Positions 1-5,564 are shown, counted from the stretch's first letter. The stretch is 5,564 nt of DNA from BOG-933 sp037147415 (GCA_037147415.1 JBAWVF010000229.1:1-5564), one strand, 5' to 3'. Translations and numbers: made by a program. The notes: generated by a model not told the origin, from the sequence alone.

Positions 1-91
1 GGCAGACTCGTATGGGCTGCATAGATGCCCATGTATCTCTACCGAAGACCCTCAATGCTGTTGCCAGCCGGGCCTTGATGGTAAAGCGCAT
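1..91 (-). CDS. 5' end of a gene, possibly a methyl-accepting chemotaxis protein (partial, possibly frameshifted)
   Basis: An ATG at 89-91 is preceded, 8 bases away, by GGGGAG (100-105), a good ribosome-binding site. The frame stays open for 30 codons to the window edge. The first residues, MRFTIKARLATA, look like the cytoplasmic start of methyl-accepting chemotaxis proteins, which sense signals at the inner membrane and control CheA. Such receptors normally enter a hydrophobic helix right after this motif. Here the frame continues LRVFGRDTWASMQPIRVC, which is not a membrane segment. Another minus-strand frame at 1-35 reads YMGIYAAHTSL, which resembles the end of such a helix, but it follows an in-frame TAG. 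The gene lies 51 bases after cheY, which fits a chemotaxis role. It may be an intact unrelated gene, a receptor broken by an indel, or a sequence error. The start codon is well supported; the receptor identity is a weak inference. Confidence 0.45.
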   Translation of the reverse strand, partial: MRFTIKARLATALRVFGRDTWASMQPIRVC

Positions 92-99
92 GGACGTAT

Positions 100-105
100 C
101 TCCCC
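100..105 (-). promoter_or_regulatory. Ribosome-binding site of the gene at the left edge
   Basis: GGGGAG on the minus strand, 8 bases before the ATG at 89-91. It is the main reason to believe that a real gene starts there. The rest of the 51-base gap after cheY (92-142) contains only a weak GGGTG/CACCC inverted repeat at 119-138, without a clear T-run, so I do not call a terminator. Confidence 0.6.
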
Positions 106-142
106 GATTTTTATGTAAGGGTGTGATTTAGACCACCCCCTC

Positions 143-511
143 TTATCCGAGTACCTTCTTGACTACGGCTAGCAATTGATCCTGTTTGAACGGCTTGACG
201 ATCCAGCCGGTTGCCCCGGCGTTACGTCCTTCTTGCTTCTTGCTTTCTTCAGACTCTGTTGTCAGCAGAACGATCGGTAAAAATTTGAAACCGGGCAGGG
301 CACGAATTGCCTTGATCAACTCGATGCCGTTCAGATTTGGCATGTTGAGATCGGTTACTACCATGTCGGCCGGTTTGGCCTTCAACTTGTTAAGGGCGTC
401 CTGGCCGTCGACGGCCGCGTCCACCTCGTAGCCCGCGCTTTCCAGCGTAAACGTCACCATCTGACGCACGCTTGCGGAATCATCGGCGGTCAGAATCCGC
501 TTCTTCGACAT
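143..511 (-). CDS. cheY: CheY-type single-domain chemotaxis response regulator
   Basis: A 122-residue stand-alone receiver domain, the usual CheY size, with no output domain. It should take phosphate from a CheA kinase and act in the cytoplasm, probably on the flagellar switch or as a phosphate sink. The conserved residues are all visible: acidic pair D10-D11 in ADDS, phospho-acceptor D54 in TDLNMP, T84 in LLTTES and K106 in GWIVKPF. The T84 and K106 spacings from D54 match those of E. coli CheY (D57, T87, K109). The position equivalent to E. coli Y106 is W103. I chose the ATG at 509-511 because GGGGAGG lies 4 bases before it; an upstream in-frame ATG at 527-529 would put this ribosome-binding site inside the gene. 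The stop of the STAS gene shares one base with this start (TAATG), so the two are translationally coupled. No cheA lies in the window, so which kinase pairs with it is unknown. Confidence 0.93.
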   Translation of the reverse strand: MSKKRILTADDSASVRQMVTFTLESAGYEVDAAVDGQDALNKLKAKPADMVVTDLNMPNLNGIELIKAIRALPGFKFLPIVLLTTESEESKKQEGRNAGATGWIVKPFKQDQLLAVVKKVLG

Positions 512-849
512 TAAACCTCCCCACGCCAAAATCCGTCGCGCGCGACCGGCAGAGCGCCATTTTGCGTTTCACAAAAGCCGGCCTGGGTCAGCGCCTGGAG
601 CAAAGCCCCCTCGGCCGGTTCCGCCAACCGCACCGCTTTGCCCGCTCGCTCGCTGCTGTAGCGCAGGGCAATCAACAATTGCAAGCCCGCGACATCCACC
701 GCCTCGGTTCCGGCGGCATCGATGGTGACGGTCTTGGCGGTGGGCAATGCGCTCAGCCATTCATTCCTGCGTTGTTCCACGTCATTGATCGTCAAGCGAT
801 CTCCGACTCGAAACGCCCCTGAATTATGCTCATTCGATTTAACTGTCAT
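511..849 (-). CDS. Single-domain STAS protein (anti-sigma-factor-antagonist / MlaB-like) of a chemotaxis module
   Basis: A 112-residue protein consisting of one STAS domain. The family core is seen as a beta strand KTVTIDAAG (about 39-47), the signature VDVAGLQLLIAL (51-62) and a later hydrophobic helix, ALLQALTQAGF. STAS domains bind partner proteins, often under control of phosphorylation at a Ser/Thr just after the conserved Asp. Here that site reads D52-V53-A54-G55, with no Ser or Thr, so this form cannot be switched by the classical route. No signal peptide or membrane segment is visible, so it should be cytoplasmic. Its stop overlaps the cheY start by one base, which points to a shared role; small STAS proteins placed next to cheY are found in many alphaproteobacterial che loci. 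The ATG at 847-849 has only a modest GGAG 10 bases upstream. Partner and exact function are unknown. It could also be related to MlaB of the phospholipid transport system, but the neighbourhood argues against that. Confidence 0.82.
   Translation of the reverse strand: MTVKSNEHNSGAFRVGDRLTINDVEQRRNEWLSALPTAKTVTIDAAGTEAVDVAGLQLLIALRYSSERAGKAVRLAEPAEGALLQALTQAGFCETQNGALPVARDGFWRGEV
516..522 (-). promoter_or_regulatory. Strong ribosome-binding site that sets the cheY start
   Basis: GGGGAGG on the minus strand, 4 bases before the ATG at 509-511. It lies inside the last codons of the STAS gene, which supports coupled translation and rules against the upstream in-frame ATG. Confidence 0.8.
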
Positions 850-908
850 GATGCTTGTTCTCCGGTTATCCGTCTCGAGTTCCGCTTGTCACCGGATGAT
901 TAAACAAA

Positions 909-937
909 AGTATAAGGTTTTCTGAACGGTGCAGTCG
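909..937 (-). promoter_or_regulatory. Candidate proximal promoter of the STAS-cheY genes
   Basis: On the minus strand TATACT at 909-914 matches the -10 consensus TATAAT at five of six positions. The -35 zone (about 932-937) has no good TTGACA match and lies within a perfect inverted repeat (927-951). A poor -35 covered by a palindrome fits a regulated promoter. The transcript would begin around 902, giving a leader of about 50 bases before the STAS start. This is by eye only. Confidence 0.4.
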
Positions 938-951
938 GGATGACTGCACCG
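927..951. repeat. Perfect 10-bp inverted repeat, possible operator or leader hairpin
   Basis: CGGTGCAGTC (927-936), a 5-base spacer, then GACTGCACCG (942-951), with no mismatch. It lies 78 bases upstream of the STAS start. Neither strand has a T-run directly after the stem (minus-strand sequence after it is TTCAGAAAACC), so a standard terminator for rsmA is unlikely. Because it covers the -35 zone of one candidate promoter and the start region of another, a dimeric regulator site is the simplest reading. An RNA hairpin at the start of a transcript from the upstream promoter is the alternative. Confidence 0.7.
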
Positions 952-953
952 CG

Positions 954-981
954 AGCTTATCATTACGTTTTTGCATGTCAA
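954..981 (-). promoter_or_regulatory. Candidate distal promoter with perfect -35
   Basis: TTGACA (976-981) on the minus strand, followed after 16 bases by TAAGCT (954-959), a weak -10 with only three of six matches. A transcript would start near 947, inside the inverted repeat, so its first bases could fold as that hairpin. It may work together with, or instead of, the proximal candidate. The rest of the rsmA-STAS gap (982-1080) is AT-rich, with no gene or clear terminator that I can see. Confidence 0.35.
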
Positions 982-1080
982 GGGTGGCTCTGGAAAATAA
1001 GAGAAATGAAATTGTCGTAGCCACGGCAGCTTTATTGTGCGATGCAATATTAGTGGATTAAATTTATGCGGAACTTCGAT

Positions 1081-1899
1081 TTAGTTGGTCGCGCGGCGAG
1101 CCAGCGCGCGGGCCAGCGCGGCGAATCCGGCAACGTTGATTTCTTCGGCGCGCGCGGTCGGGGGAAGCTCGGCTTCAGCCAAAAGGCTTTCCGGGTCGCC
1201 CAGGCAACGCAAGCTTGCGCGCAGCATTTTGCGGCGCTGGCCGAAGGCGGCCGCGGTGACGCGCTCGAACGCCGCCGCCGGAGCGGGCTCGGGGTTGGCG
1301 CGCGGGGTCAGTCGGACCACGCTGGAGTCCACCGCCGGCGGCGGAGTGAAGGCGCGGGCGGGCAGGGTGAACAGGGGTTTTACCACGGCCCGCCATTGGC
1401 AGGCCACCGACAGCCGGCCGTAGGTCTTGCCGCCGGGCGGCGCGCACAGGCGATCCGCAACCTCTTTCTGGAACATCAGAATCAGGGATTCGTAGCGTTC
1501 GATTTGGCCGAGCCAGCCGAGCAGCAATGGGGTTGCAATGTTGTAGGGCAGGTTGGCGACGATGACTCGCGGCGCCTCGACCAATTCGGCGGCATCGATC
1601 ACCAGCGCGTCGCCCGAAACGATGCGCAAGCGGCCAGCGGATTCGTCCGCAAGTTCGGCCAGCGCGGTGACACAACGGTCGTCCCGTTCGATTGCGACAA
1701 TCTCGCGGGCCTTGGTGTCGAGCAGGGCGCGGGTCAATCCGCCCGGCCCGGGACCGATTTCGATCACCGAAACACCGCTAAGATCGCCGGCCGCGCGGGC
1801 AATCTTGGCGGTGATGTTCATATCGAGCAGAAAATGCTGTCCCAGCGCCTTACGCGCGTCGAGCCCATGGCGAGCGATCACCTCGCGTAGCGGTATCAT
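1081..1899 (-). CDS. rsmA: 16S rRNA (adenine(1518)-N6/adenine(1519)-N6)-dimethyltransferase RsmA (KsgA)
   Basis: A 272-residue protein, the normal length for the family. RsmA dimethylates two adjacent adenines in the 3'-terminal loop of 16S rRNA late in small-subunit assembly, using S-adenosylmethionine. All hallmarks are present: KALGQHFLLD (17-26); the S-adenosylmethionine-binding loop EIGPGPGGLT (47-56); an acidic residue in IER (70-72); SGDAL (95-99); the catalytic motif NLPYN (116-120); FTPPPAVDS (184-192); and the C-terminal AFGQRRKMLRASL (218-230), typical of RsmA rather than of Erm resistance methylases. The start ATG overlaps the pdxA stop by 4 bases (ATGA), so translation is coupled to pdxA. 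It is the last gene of this run; the next gene on the same strand begins 231 bases later behind its own candidate promoters. Susceptibility to kasugamycin is expected when the gene is active, from knowledge of the family. Confidence 0.97.
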   Translation of the reverse strand: MIPLREVIARHGLDARKALGQHFLLDMNITAKIARAAGDLSGVSVIEIGPGPGGLTRALLDTKAREIVAIERDDRCVTALAELADESAGRLRIVSGDALVIDAAELVEAPRVIVANLPYNIATPLLLGWLGQIERYESLILMFQKEVADRLCAPPGGKTYGRLSVACQWRAVVKPLFTLPARAFTPPPAVDSSVVRLTPRANPEPAPAAAFERVTAAAFGQRRKMLRASLRCLGDPESLLAEAELPPTARAEEINVAGFAALARALARRATN

Positions 1900-2894
1900 C
1901 GCCGCCGTCCCGCGATCTCCGCAGCGGTTTTAAGGGCCGCAATCAGGCTTTCCTCGTTGGCGCGGCCGGTGCCGGCCAGATCGAACGCGGTGCCGTGGTC
2001 GGGCGAAGTTCGCACGAAGGGCAGGCCGAGCGTGATATTGACACCGCTGTCAAAGGCAAGGGTTTTTAATGGAATGAGCGCTTGATCATGCAACATGCAC
2101 AGGGCGGCGTCGTAGCGGGCGCGTGCCGCGGCATGAAACAGGGTGTCGGCCGAAAGCGGGCCGCTCACCTTAATGCCCTCGGCGCGCAGTTGTTTGATGG
2201 CCGGACCGATGACGGTGATTTCTTCGTCGCCCATCGCCCCGTCTTCGCCGGCATGGGGGTTGAGCCCGGCAACCGCAAGTCTCGGGTGTGAGAGTCCGAA
2301 ATCGTCTCTAAGCGCCGCCGCGGTCACCCGGCCGCAGTGGAGGATAGCTTCGGTCGAAAGCCGGGCGATGGCGTTGCGCACGGAAAGATGGCAGGTGACC
2401 GGAACCACCCGCAGACCCGCACCGGCCAGCATCATCACCGGGGCGGCTACTCCGACCAGCGCGCCCAGCAACTCGGTGTGGCCGGGATAAGGAAAGCCGG
2501 CACGATACAGCACGCCTTTATGAATCGGATTGGTGACGACGGCGGCAACCGAGCCGTTCATGGCCAGCGCGACCGCGCGCTCGATGCAGGCCAGCACGGT
2601 GCGGCTGTTGGCGGGGTCGGGATGACCAGGGCGGACCGGGACGGGGAAGCTGACCGGCAGCACCGGCAGCCCGAACTCGAAATGTGCGGTGGCTTCAGCG
2701 GGCGAGGTAATCGGGATCAGCGGAACCAAAAGGTCGGTAGCTTTGCCCAGCTTGGCCAAACGGTCGGGGTCGTCGAGCACGACAAAGGGCGGCAGGCCCG
2801 CCCGGTGCCGTGCCGCCCATGCCTTAAGGACCAACTCGCCACCGATCCCGGCCGGTTCTCCCGGGGTGACGGCCAGCACCTCCGATCGGCTCAC
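1896..2894 (-). CDS. pdxA: 4-hydroxythreonine-4-phosphate dehydrogenase PdxA
   Basis: A 332-residue cytoplasmic enzyme of the DXP-dependent vitamin B6 pathway. It oxidises 4-phosphohydroxy-L-threonine with NAD(P), and the product decarboxylates to 3-amino-2-oxopropyl phosphate, which PdxJ uses to build pyridoxine 5'-phosphate. Visible motifs are TPGEPAGIG (10-18), TNPIHK (121-126), PGHTE (137-141), CHLSVR (168-173), GLNPHAGE (210-217), LHDQALIPLK (268-277) and TSPDHGTAFD (296-305). The three metal-binding histidines are H169, H214 and H269, equivalent to H166, H211 and H266 in E. coli. The start is a GTG (2892-2894) overlapping the surA TGA in a 4-base GTGA, which places TPGEP at the same distance from the N-terminus as in E. 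coli. The 3' end overlaps rsmA. The pdxA-rsmA pair next to surA is widely conserved, so the catabolic PdxA2 paralogue group is unlikely. Confidence 0.97.
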   Translation of the reverse strand: MSRSEVLAVTPGEPAGIGGELVLKAWAARHRAGLPPFVVLDDPDRLAKLGKATDLLVPLIPITSPAEATAHFEFGLPVLPVSFPVPVRPGHPDPANSRTVLACIERAVALAMNGSVAAVVTNPIHKGVLYRAGFPYPGHTELLGALVGVAAPVMMLAGAGLRVVPVTCHLSVRNAIARLSTEAILHCGRVTAAALRDDFGLSHPRLAVAGLNPHAGEDGAMGDEEITVIGPAIKQLRAEGIKVSGPLSADTLFHAAARARYDAALCMLHDQALIPLKTLAFDSGVNITLGLPFVRTSPDHGTAFDLAGTGRANEESLIAALKTAAEIAGRRR

Positions 2895-4201
2895 ATCCGC
2901 ACTTCCACGTTGGCGGCGCGCTTGAGATCGATCAGATAGCGGCGTTGCAGCATTTCGAGACGTTCGCCGCCCAGCTGATTATAGACGGTATCACGATCGG
3001 GTGCCCCGCCCGGCGGAATCTGACGGTCACAGACCACGATCACCGCGGCCTTGTCTCCGCTGCCGAACGGCGGGCTGACCTGACCCAGGGGGATGGTGGC
3101 GACCATCCGGCCCAGCTCCGCCGCCAAATCGCCGGCCCGAAGCGTGCCGAGATCACTAACTTTTTCGGCTCCGGCGGCGCGGGTGGCCGCTTCGAAGTCG
3201 CCGCAGCCGCTGATCGAGCGCGACAGCTCCATGATACGCTTGACCCGGCTTTGACGGTCGCTGCCCTTAAGCGCGAAGGCGGCCTGTTTAAGATGAACCC
3301 GGGCGTCGCGGGGATCGCCGGCGCTGATGGTACGTTGTTCGCGGACCAGCAGGATGTGATAACCGCTGGCGCTGCGAATCGGCGGGCTCAAGGTGCCTTG
3401 CCGCATTTGCATGAGTGCCCGGTCGAGTTCTTCGGGCAACTGCCCCGGCTGAACCCAGCCGAGATCACCGCCCGAGTTGGCGCCCGCCGCTTGTGAGAAT
3501 TGGCGAGCCATGGCGGAAAAGGGGGTGCCCTTACGAATCTGTTCGATCAACCGCTCGGCGGTGCGGCGAACTTCGTCGTCCCGTTGCGGGGTATCGACCG
3601 AAAGAAAGATTTCGGCGGTCAGGTACTCGGGTTTGCCCGCATTGGCTTTCATGCGCTCGATAAAGGCGTCGATCTCCTCGGAGCCGACGATGACCGTCGG
3701 GCGTAGCTTGCGCTGGACCAGCTTGGTCCAGGCGAGATTGGCGCGGACCTGCGACGCCAAGGTCGAGATCGGAACGTTATGGCTGCTCATCAGTTTTTCG
3801 AGTGCGGCCCGGGGCATCTTGTTCTGTTCGGCGATCTTGCCGACGGCGGCGTCAAGGTCGGCCTCGCTGATCGAAACGTTGAATTTCTTCGCTTCCTGAA
3901 GCTGGAGCTTTTCATCGATCAGGCTGCGTAGCACCTGGGGCGCCATGCGTTGGATGTTTTCCTGATTTTCGGGCTGATTGGTGGACAGCAGCGCCAACCG
4001 GACCCGGGCTTCCAGGTCCATCACCGTAATTGCATCGTCATTAACCACGGCGGCAACCCGCTCCAGGGAGCGCCCGGAATCCCGGGTCGGCTGCGTCGAC
4101 GCGGCCGAGGCCAGCGGTGCCGGGATTGCGGAAAGGGCGACCAAGGCGCCCGCACCGATCAGCAGGGAATGAACCGCCTGAGTGACGATCTTTGCCTTCA
4201 T
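2891..4201 (-). CDS. surA: Periplasmic chaperone / peptidyl-prolyl isomerase SurA
   Basis: A 436-residue secreted chaperone that escorts unfolded outer-membrane proteins across the periplasm to the BAM complex. The ATG at 4199-4201 starts a clear signal peptide: a basic MKAK, a hydrophobic core LLIGAGALVALSAI, and probable cleavage after ASA (about residue 33). The N-terminal chaperone domain follows with VAAVVNDDAIT (about 49-59) and LRSLIDEKLQLQEA (91-104). A parvulin domain covers about 190-290, with GGDLGWVQPGQLPEELDRA and SGYHILLV. A second, more diverged parvulin-like region covers about 300-392, with SDLGTLRAGDL and GQVSPPF. An in-frame TTG at 4217-4219 would add six residues ahead of the signal peptide; I prefer the ATG, although its GGGAG lies about 11 bases upstream. 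Its stop overlaps the pdxA start. Upstream is lptG rather than the usual lptD, which is odd because LptD is a main SurA client. A possible promoter lies at 4259-4264. Confidence 0.93.
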   Translation of the reverse strand: MKAKIVTQAVHSLLIGAGALVALSAIPAPLASAASTQPTRDSGRSLERVAAVVNDDAITVMDLEARVRLALLSTNQPENQENIQRMAPQVLRSLIDEKLQLQEAKKFNVSISEADLDAAVGKIAEQNKMPRAALEKLMSSHNVPISTLASQVRANLAWTKLVQRKLRPTVIVGSEEIDAFIERMKANAGKPEYLTAEIFLSVDTPQRDDEVRRTAERLIEQIRKGTPFSAMARQFSQAAGANSGGDLGWVQPGQLPEELDRALMQMRQGTLSPPIRSASGYHILLVREQRTISAGDPRDARVHLKQAAFALKGSDRQSRVKRIMELSRSISGCGDFEAATRAAGAEKVSDLGTLRAGDLAAELGRMVATIPLGQVSPPFGSGDKAAVIVVCDRQIPPGGAPDRDTVYNQLGGERLEMLQRRYLIDLKRAANVEVRM

Positions 4202-4258
4202 AGCCTTGTGTGCTCCCAAACCCGTTGCTTCCGGCCGCCAGAGGGCGGGCTTGCTTTA

Positions 4259-4264
4259 AGTATA
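4259..4264 (-). promoter_or_regulatory. Candidate -10 element of an internal surA promoter
   Basis: TATACT on the minus strand, in an AT-richer patch (CGTTATACTTAAAG) within the 91-base lptG-surA gap. The 8-mer TTATACTT also occurs at the candidate STAS promoter (908-915). The matching -35 is poor (TCGATT at 16 bases spacing). The gap also has a short CCGCC/GGCGG hairpin without a T-run, so no terminator is called. If real, the site would let surA-pdxA-rsmA be expressed separately from lptG. Confidence 0.35.
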
Positions 4265-4292
4265 ACGATTTCGGCGCGGCAATCGAGCCGTT

Positions 4293-5387
4293 TTAACCAT
4301 CCTCAAGATGCAAGAGCGCCGAAATGCCGAGCAGCAGTGAAACAAAGCACGGCGTCCAGGCGGCCATAATCACCGGGATGGTTTCGGAGACCCCGAGCGT
4401 CAGCACGATATCGGTGGCGATGAACAAAATAAAGCCGGTCGTGACGCCGCCCGAGACCATCCAGGCGGTGCCGCCGCGTCGGGTTTGGCGCAGAGAAAAA
4501 GCCGCAGCCAGCAGAACCATCGCGCAATAGAGCCAGGGTTGCGATAACAAGGATTGATAATAGAGCCGGTGGCGGATGGCTGAAAAGCCGGTCGACTCCA
4601 TGATTTCGATGAAACGACCCAGCTCCCAGAACGAGATTGTTTCGGGCGGGGCAAAATTTTCCTCGATCCGGCCCAGCGTCAGTTCCGTTGGTATGTCGGT
4701 GTATGCCACGGTTCGCGGCGCGCGCGACGGCTCTCGCAGGATACCGTTACTGATTTGCCAGTGACCCGGCACCAATCGCGCGCTCGGGGCGTCGAGTCGC
4801 GAGACATAGCGGTCGTCGCCGGCAAAGCGGAGCACCATCACGCGGTTGAGATTGCCGGTTCCGGGAACCACCGAGTCGGCATGAATCAGGTATTTGTCCT
4901 CGTCGGGGCCTTGCCGCACCCATAAGCCGGTATGAGTAAGGTCGAAAACATTGCCTTTACGTTTCAGATAATAGTCATCCAGTCGATTGTATTCGGCGAT
5001 CAGGGTGGCGCTCAGCGGATTGACCACGGTTACTTTTACAACGCCGATCAAAAAGGCCCACATCAGAATCGGGGCCATGAACTGCCACACCGAAACACCG
5101 GCCGCGCGGGTCACCACCAGCTCGTTGCTGCGGGTAAAGCGCCAAAAGGTAAACATGGCGCTGAATAAAACGACAAAGGGAATGATCAGTTGTCCGACCG
5201 CCGGCAACTTGAACAGCGCCATGCGCAGAACCAGGGCAAGCGTGACGTCGGGTTTGCCGGCGGCGCGGCGCAGCAGCTCGACCGTGTCGATGACCAGGAT
5301 GATCATCAACAGTATGACGATGAGCATACAGAACCGGATCACGAACTGATATCCGAAATACCGCGACAGCATGGAAAATGGCGACAT
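4293..5387 (-). CDS. lptG: Lipopolysaccharide export system permease LptG
   Basis: A 364-residue inner-membrane protein of the LptF/LptG (YjgP/YjgQ) family. With LptF and the ATPase LptB it pulls lipopolysaccharide out of the inner membrane and passes it to LptC and the LptA bridge. The family layout is clear. Three N-terminal membrane segments lie at about 17-35, 61-83 and 101-123. A periplasmic beta-rich domain covers about 124-275 and includes GLWVRQG (154-160), and three C-terminal segments lie at about 284-299, 309-331 and 335-360. The block HRLYYQSLLSQPWLYCAMVL (273-292), the RRGG turn (303-306) and the terminal HLEDG are typical of alphaproteobacterial LptG rather than LptF. The ATG at 5385-5387 has a weak GAGG/GAGA upstream; an ATG five codons later has no better signal. 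The next gene is surA, with lptD missing from its usual place. Confidence 0.95.
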   Translation of the reverse strand: MSPFSMLSRYFGYQFVIRFCMLIVILLMIILVIDTVELLRRAAGKPDVTLALVLRMALFKLPAVGQLIIPFVVLFSAMFTFWRFTRSNELVVTRAAGVSVWQFMAPILMWAFLIGVVKVTVVNPLSATLIAEYNRLDDYYLKRKGNVFDLTHTGLWVRQGPDEDKYLIHADSVVPGTGNLNRVMVLRFAGDDRYVSRLDAPSARLVPGHWQISNGILREPSRAPRTVAYTDIPTELTLGRIEENFAPPETISFWELGRFIEIMESTGFSAIRHRLYYQSLLSQPWLYCAMVLLAAAFSLRQTRRGGTAWMVSGGVTTGFILFIATDIVLTLGVSETIPVIMAAWTPCFVSLLLGISALLHLEDG

Positions 5388-5466
5388 GGCGCTCTCGCCT
5401 CAAGGCAACGGTCGGAGGAAAGGGGAGAGAGGTCACGAAGGGCCGACCATCCGGAGTCGCTCCTGC

Positions 5467-5564
5467 TTAACCGGTTTCTTCGGCAGGGACAAGGGCGGGG
5501 GCGTCCCGACGCAGCTGTTCTAAATGCGGCTGAGTCGCAGTTGCAGTGGTGCGACAAGTTGACT
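5467..5564 (-). CDS. 3' end of an upstream gene, probably LptF (partial, tentative)
   Basis: The minus-strand frame that enters at the window edge and ends with TAA at 5467-5469 encodes about 31 residues finishing QLRRDAPALVPAEETG. This polar, charged tail would suit the cytoplasmic C-terminus of LptF, which nearly always precedes lptG. The fragment has no diagnostic motif. A second frame, ending at 5520-5522 with LQLRLSRI, cannot be excluded, and a third frame that stays open further has an implausible Cys/Arg-rich composition. The 79-base gap to lptG is longer than usual for an lptF-lptG pair. The identity therefore rests on gene order only. Confidence 0.4.
   Translation of the reverse strand, partial: STCRTTATATQPHLEQLRRDAPALVPAEETG

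Noticed and set aside
983..1025. GTGGCT ... AGCCAC inverted repeat in the rsmA-STAS gap
   Set aside because: Six pairs with a loop of nearly 30 bases, no T-run; could easily arise by chance.
1040..1070. Possible CtrA site (TTAA-N7-TTAA) upstream of the chemotaxis genes
   Set aside because: Only the first half (TTAA) fits; the second half reads ATAT, so it does not match the consensus.
1066..1890. Long plus-strand open frame opposite rsmA
   Set aside because: It is the antisense image of a clear rsmA gene in GC-rich DNA; its product is rich in Gly, Gln and Arg with no domain, and it lacks a ribosome-binding site.
2337..2939. Plus-strand open frame opposite pdxA
   Set aside because: Antisense shadow of pdxA with biased composition and no recognisable motif.
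2945..3496. Plus-strand open frame opposite surA
   Set aside because: Antisense shadow of surA; the minus-strand product has full SurA architecture with a signal peptide.
4232..4250. CCGCC/GGCGG hairpin between lptG and surA as a terminator
   Set aside because: Only five pairs and no following T-run on the minus strand.
4975..5436. Minus-strand open frame overlapping the 5' part of lptG in another frame
   Set aside because: Arg/His-rich out-of-frame product; the lptG frame encodes well-defined membrane helices here.
5339..5557. Minus-strand open frame running across the lptG start
   Set aside because: Its Cys/Arg-rich product has no family features and overlaps the true lptG start in another frame.

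Overview
The window looks like an ordinary chromosomal segment of a GC-rich alphaproteobacterium. This rests on the gene order, on the LptG C-terminus ending in HLEDG, and on a CheY carrying the GATGWIVKPF block common in alphaproteobacterial che clusters. A Rhodospirillales-like origin is plausible but I cannot prove it from this sequence. Every gene I can support lies on the minus strand, so transcription runs from high to low coordinates.

Right part (about 5564 down to 1081): the conserved envelope and housekeeping run. It begins with what is probably the last codons of lptF (tentative), then lptG, surA, pdxA and rsmA (ksgA). LptF and LptG form the membrane part of the lipopolysaccharide exporter. 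SurA is the periplasmic chaperone for outer-membrane proteins, including LptD. PdxA makes a pyridoxal 5'-phosphate precursor and RsmA dimethylates 16S rRNA. surA, pdxA and rsmA are joined by 4-base stop/start overlaps (GTGA and ATGA), so they are almost certainly co-transcribed and translationally coupled. The notable point is that lptD, which usually sits between lptG and surA in alphaproteobacteria, is absent. A gap of about 90 bases takes its place, and it holds a possible surA promoter.

Middle (850-1080): a visibly AT-richer intergenic stretch of 231 bases that separates the housekeeping run from a chemotaxis module. It carries a perfect 10-bp inverted repeat and candidate promoter elements facing the chemotaxis genes.

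Left part (849 down to 1): a two-gene chemotaxis module, a single-domain STAS protein followed by a CheY-type receiver, coupled through a TAATG junction. After 51 bases comes the start of a third gene with a good ribosome-binding site. Its first residues resemble a methyl-accepting chemotaxis protein, but the expected transmembrane helix does not follow, so it may be frameshifted or decayed, or not a receptor.

I see no mobile element, CRISPR array, tRNA, rRNA or clearly new system. The most useful leads are the missing lptD, the palindrome in front of the STAS-cheY pair, the STAS domain without a phosphorylatable residue, and the odd gene start at the left edge.
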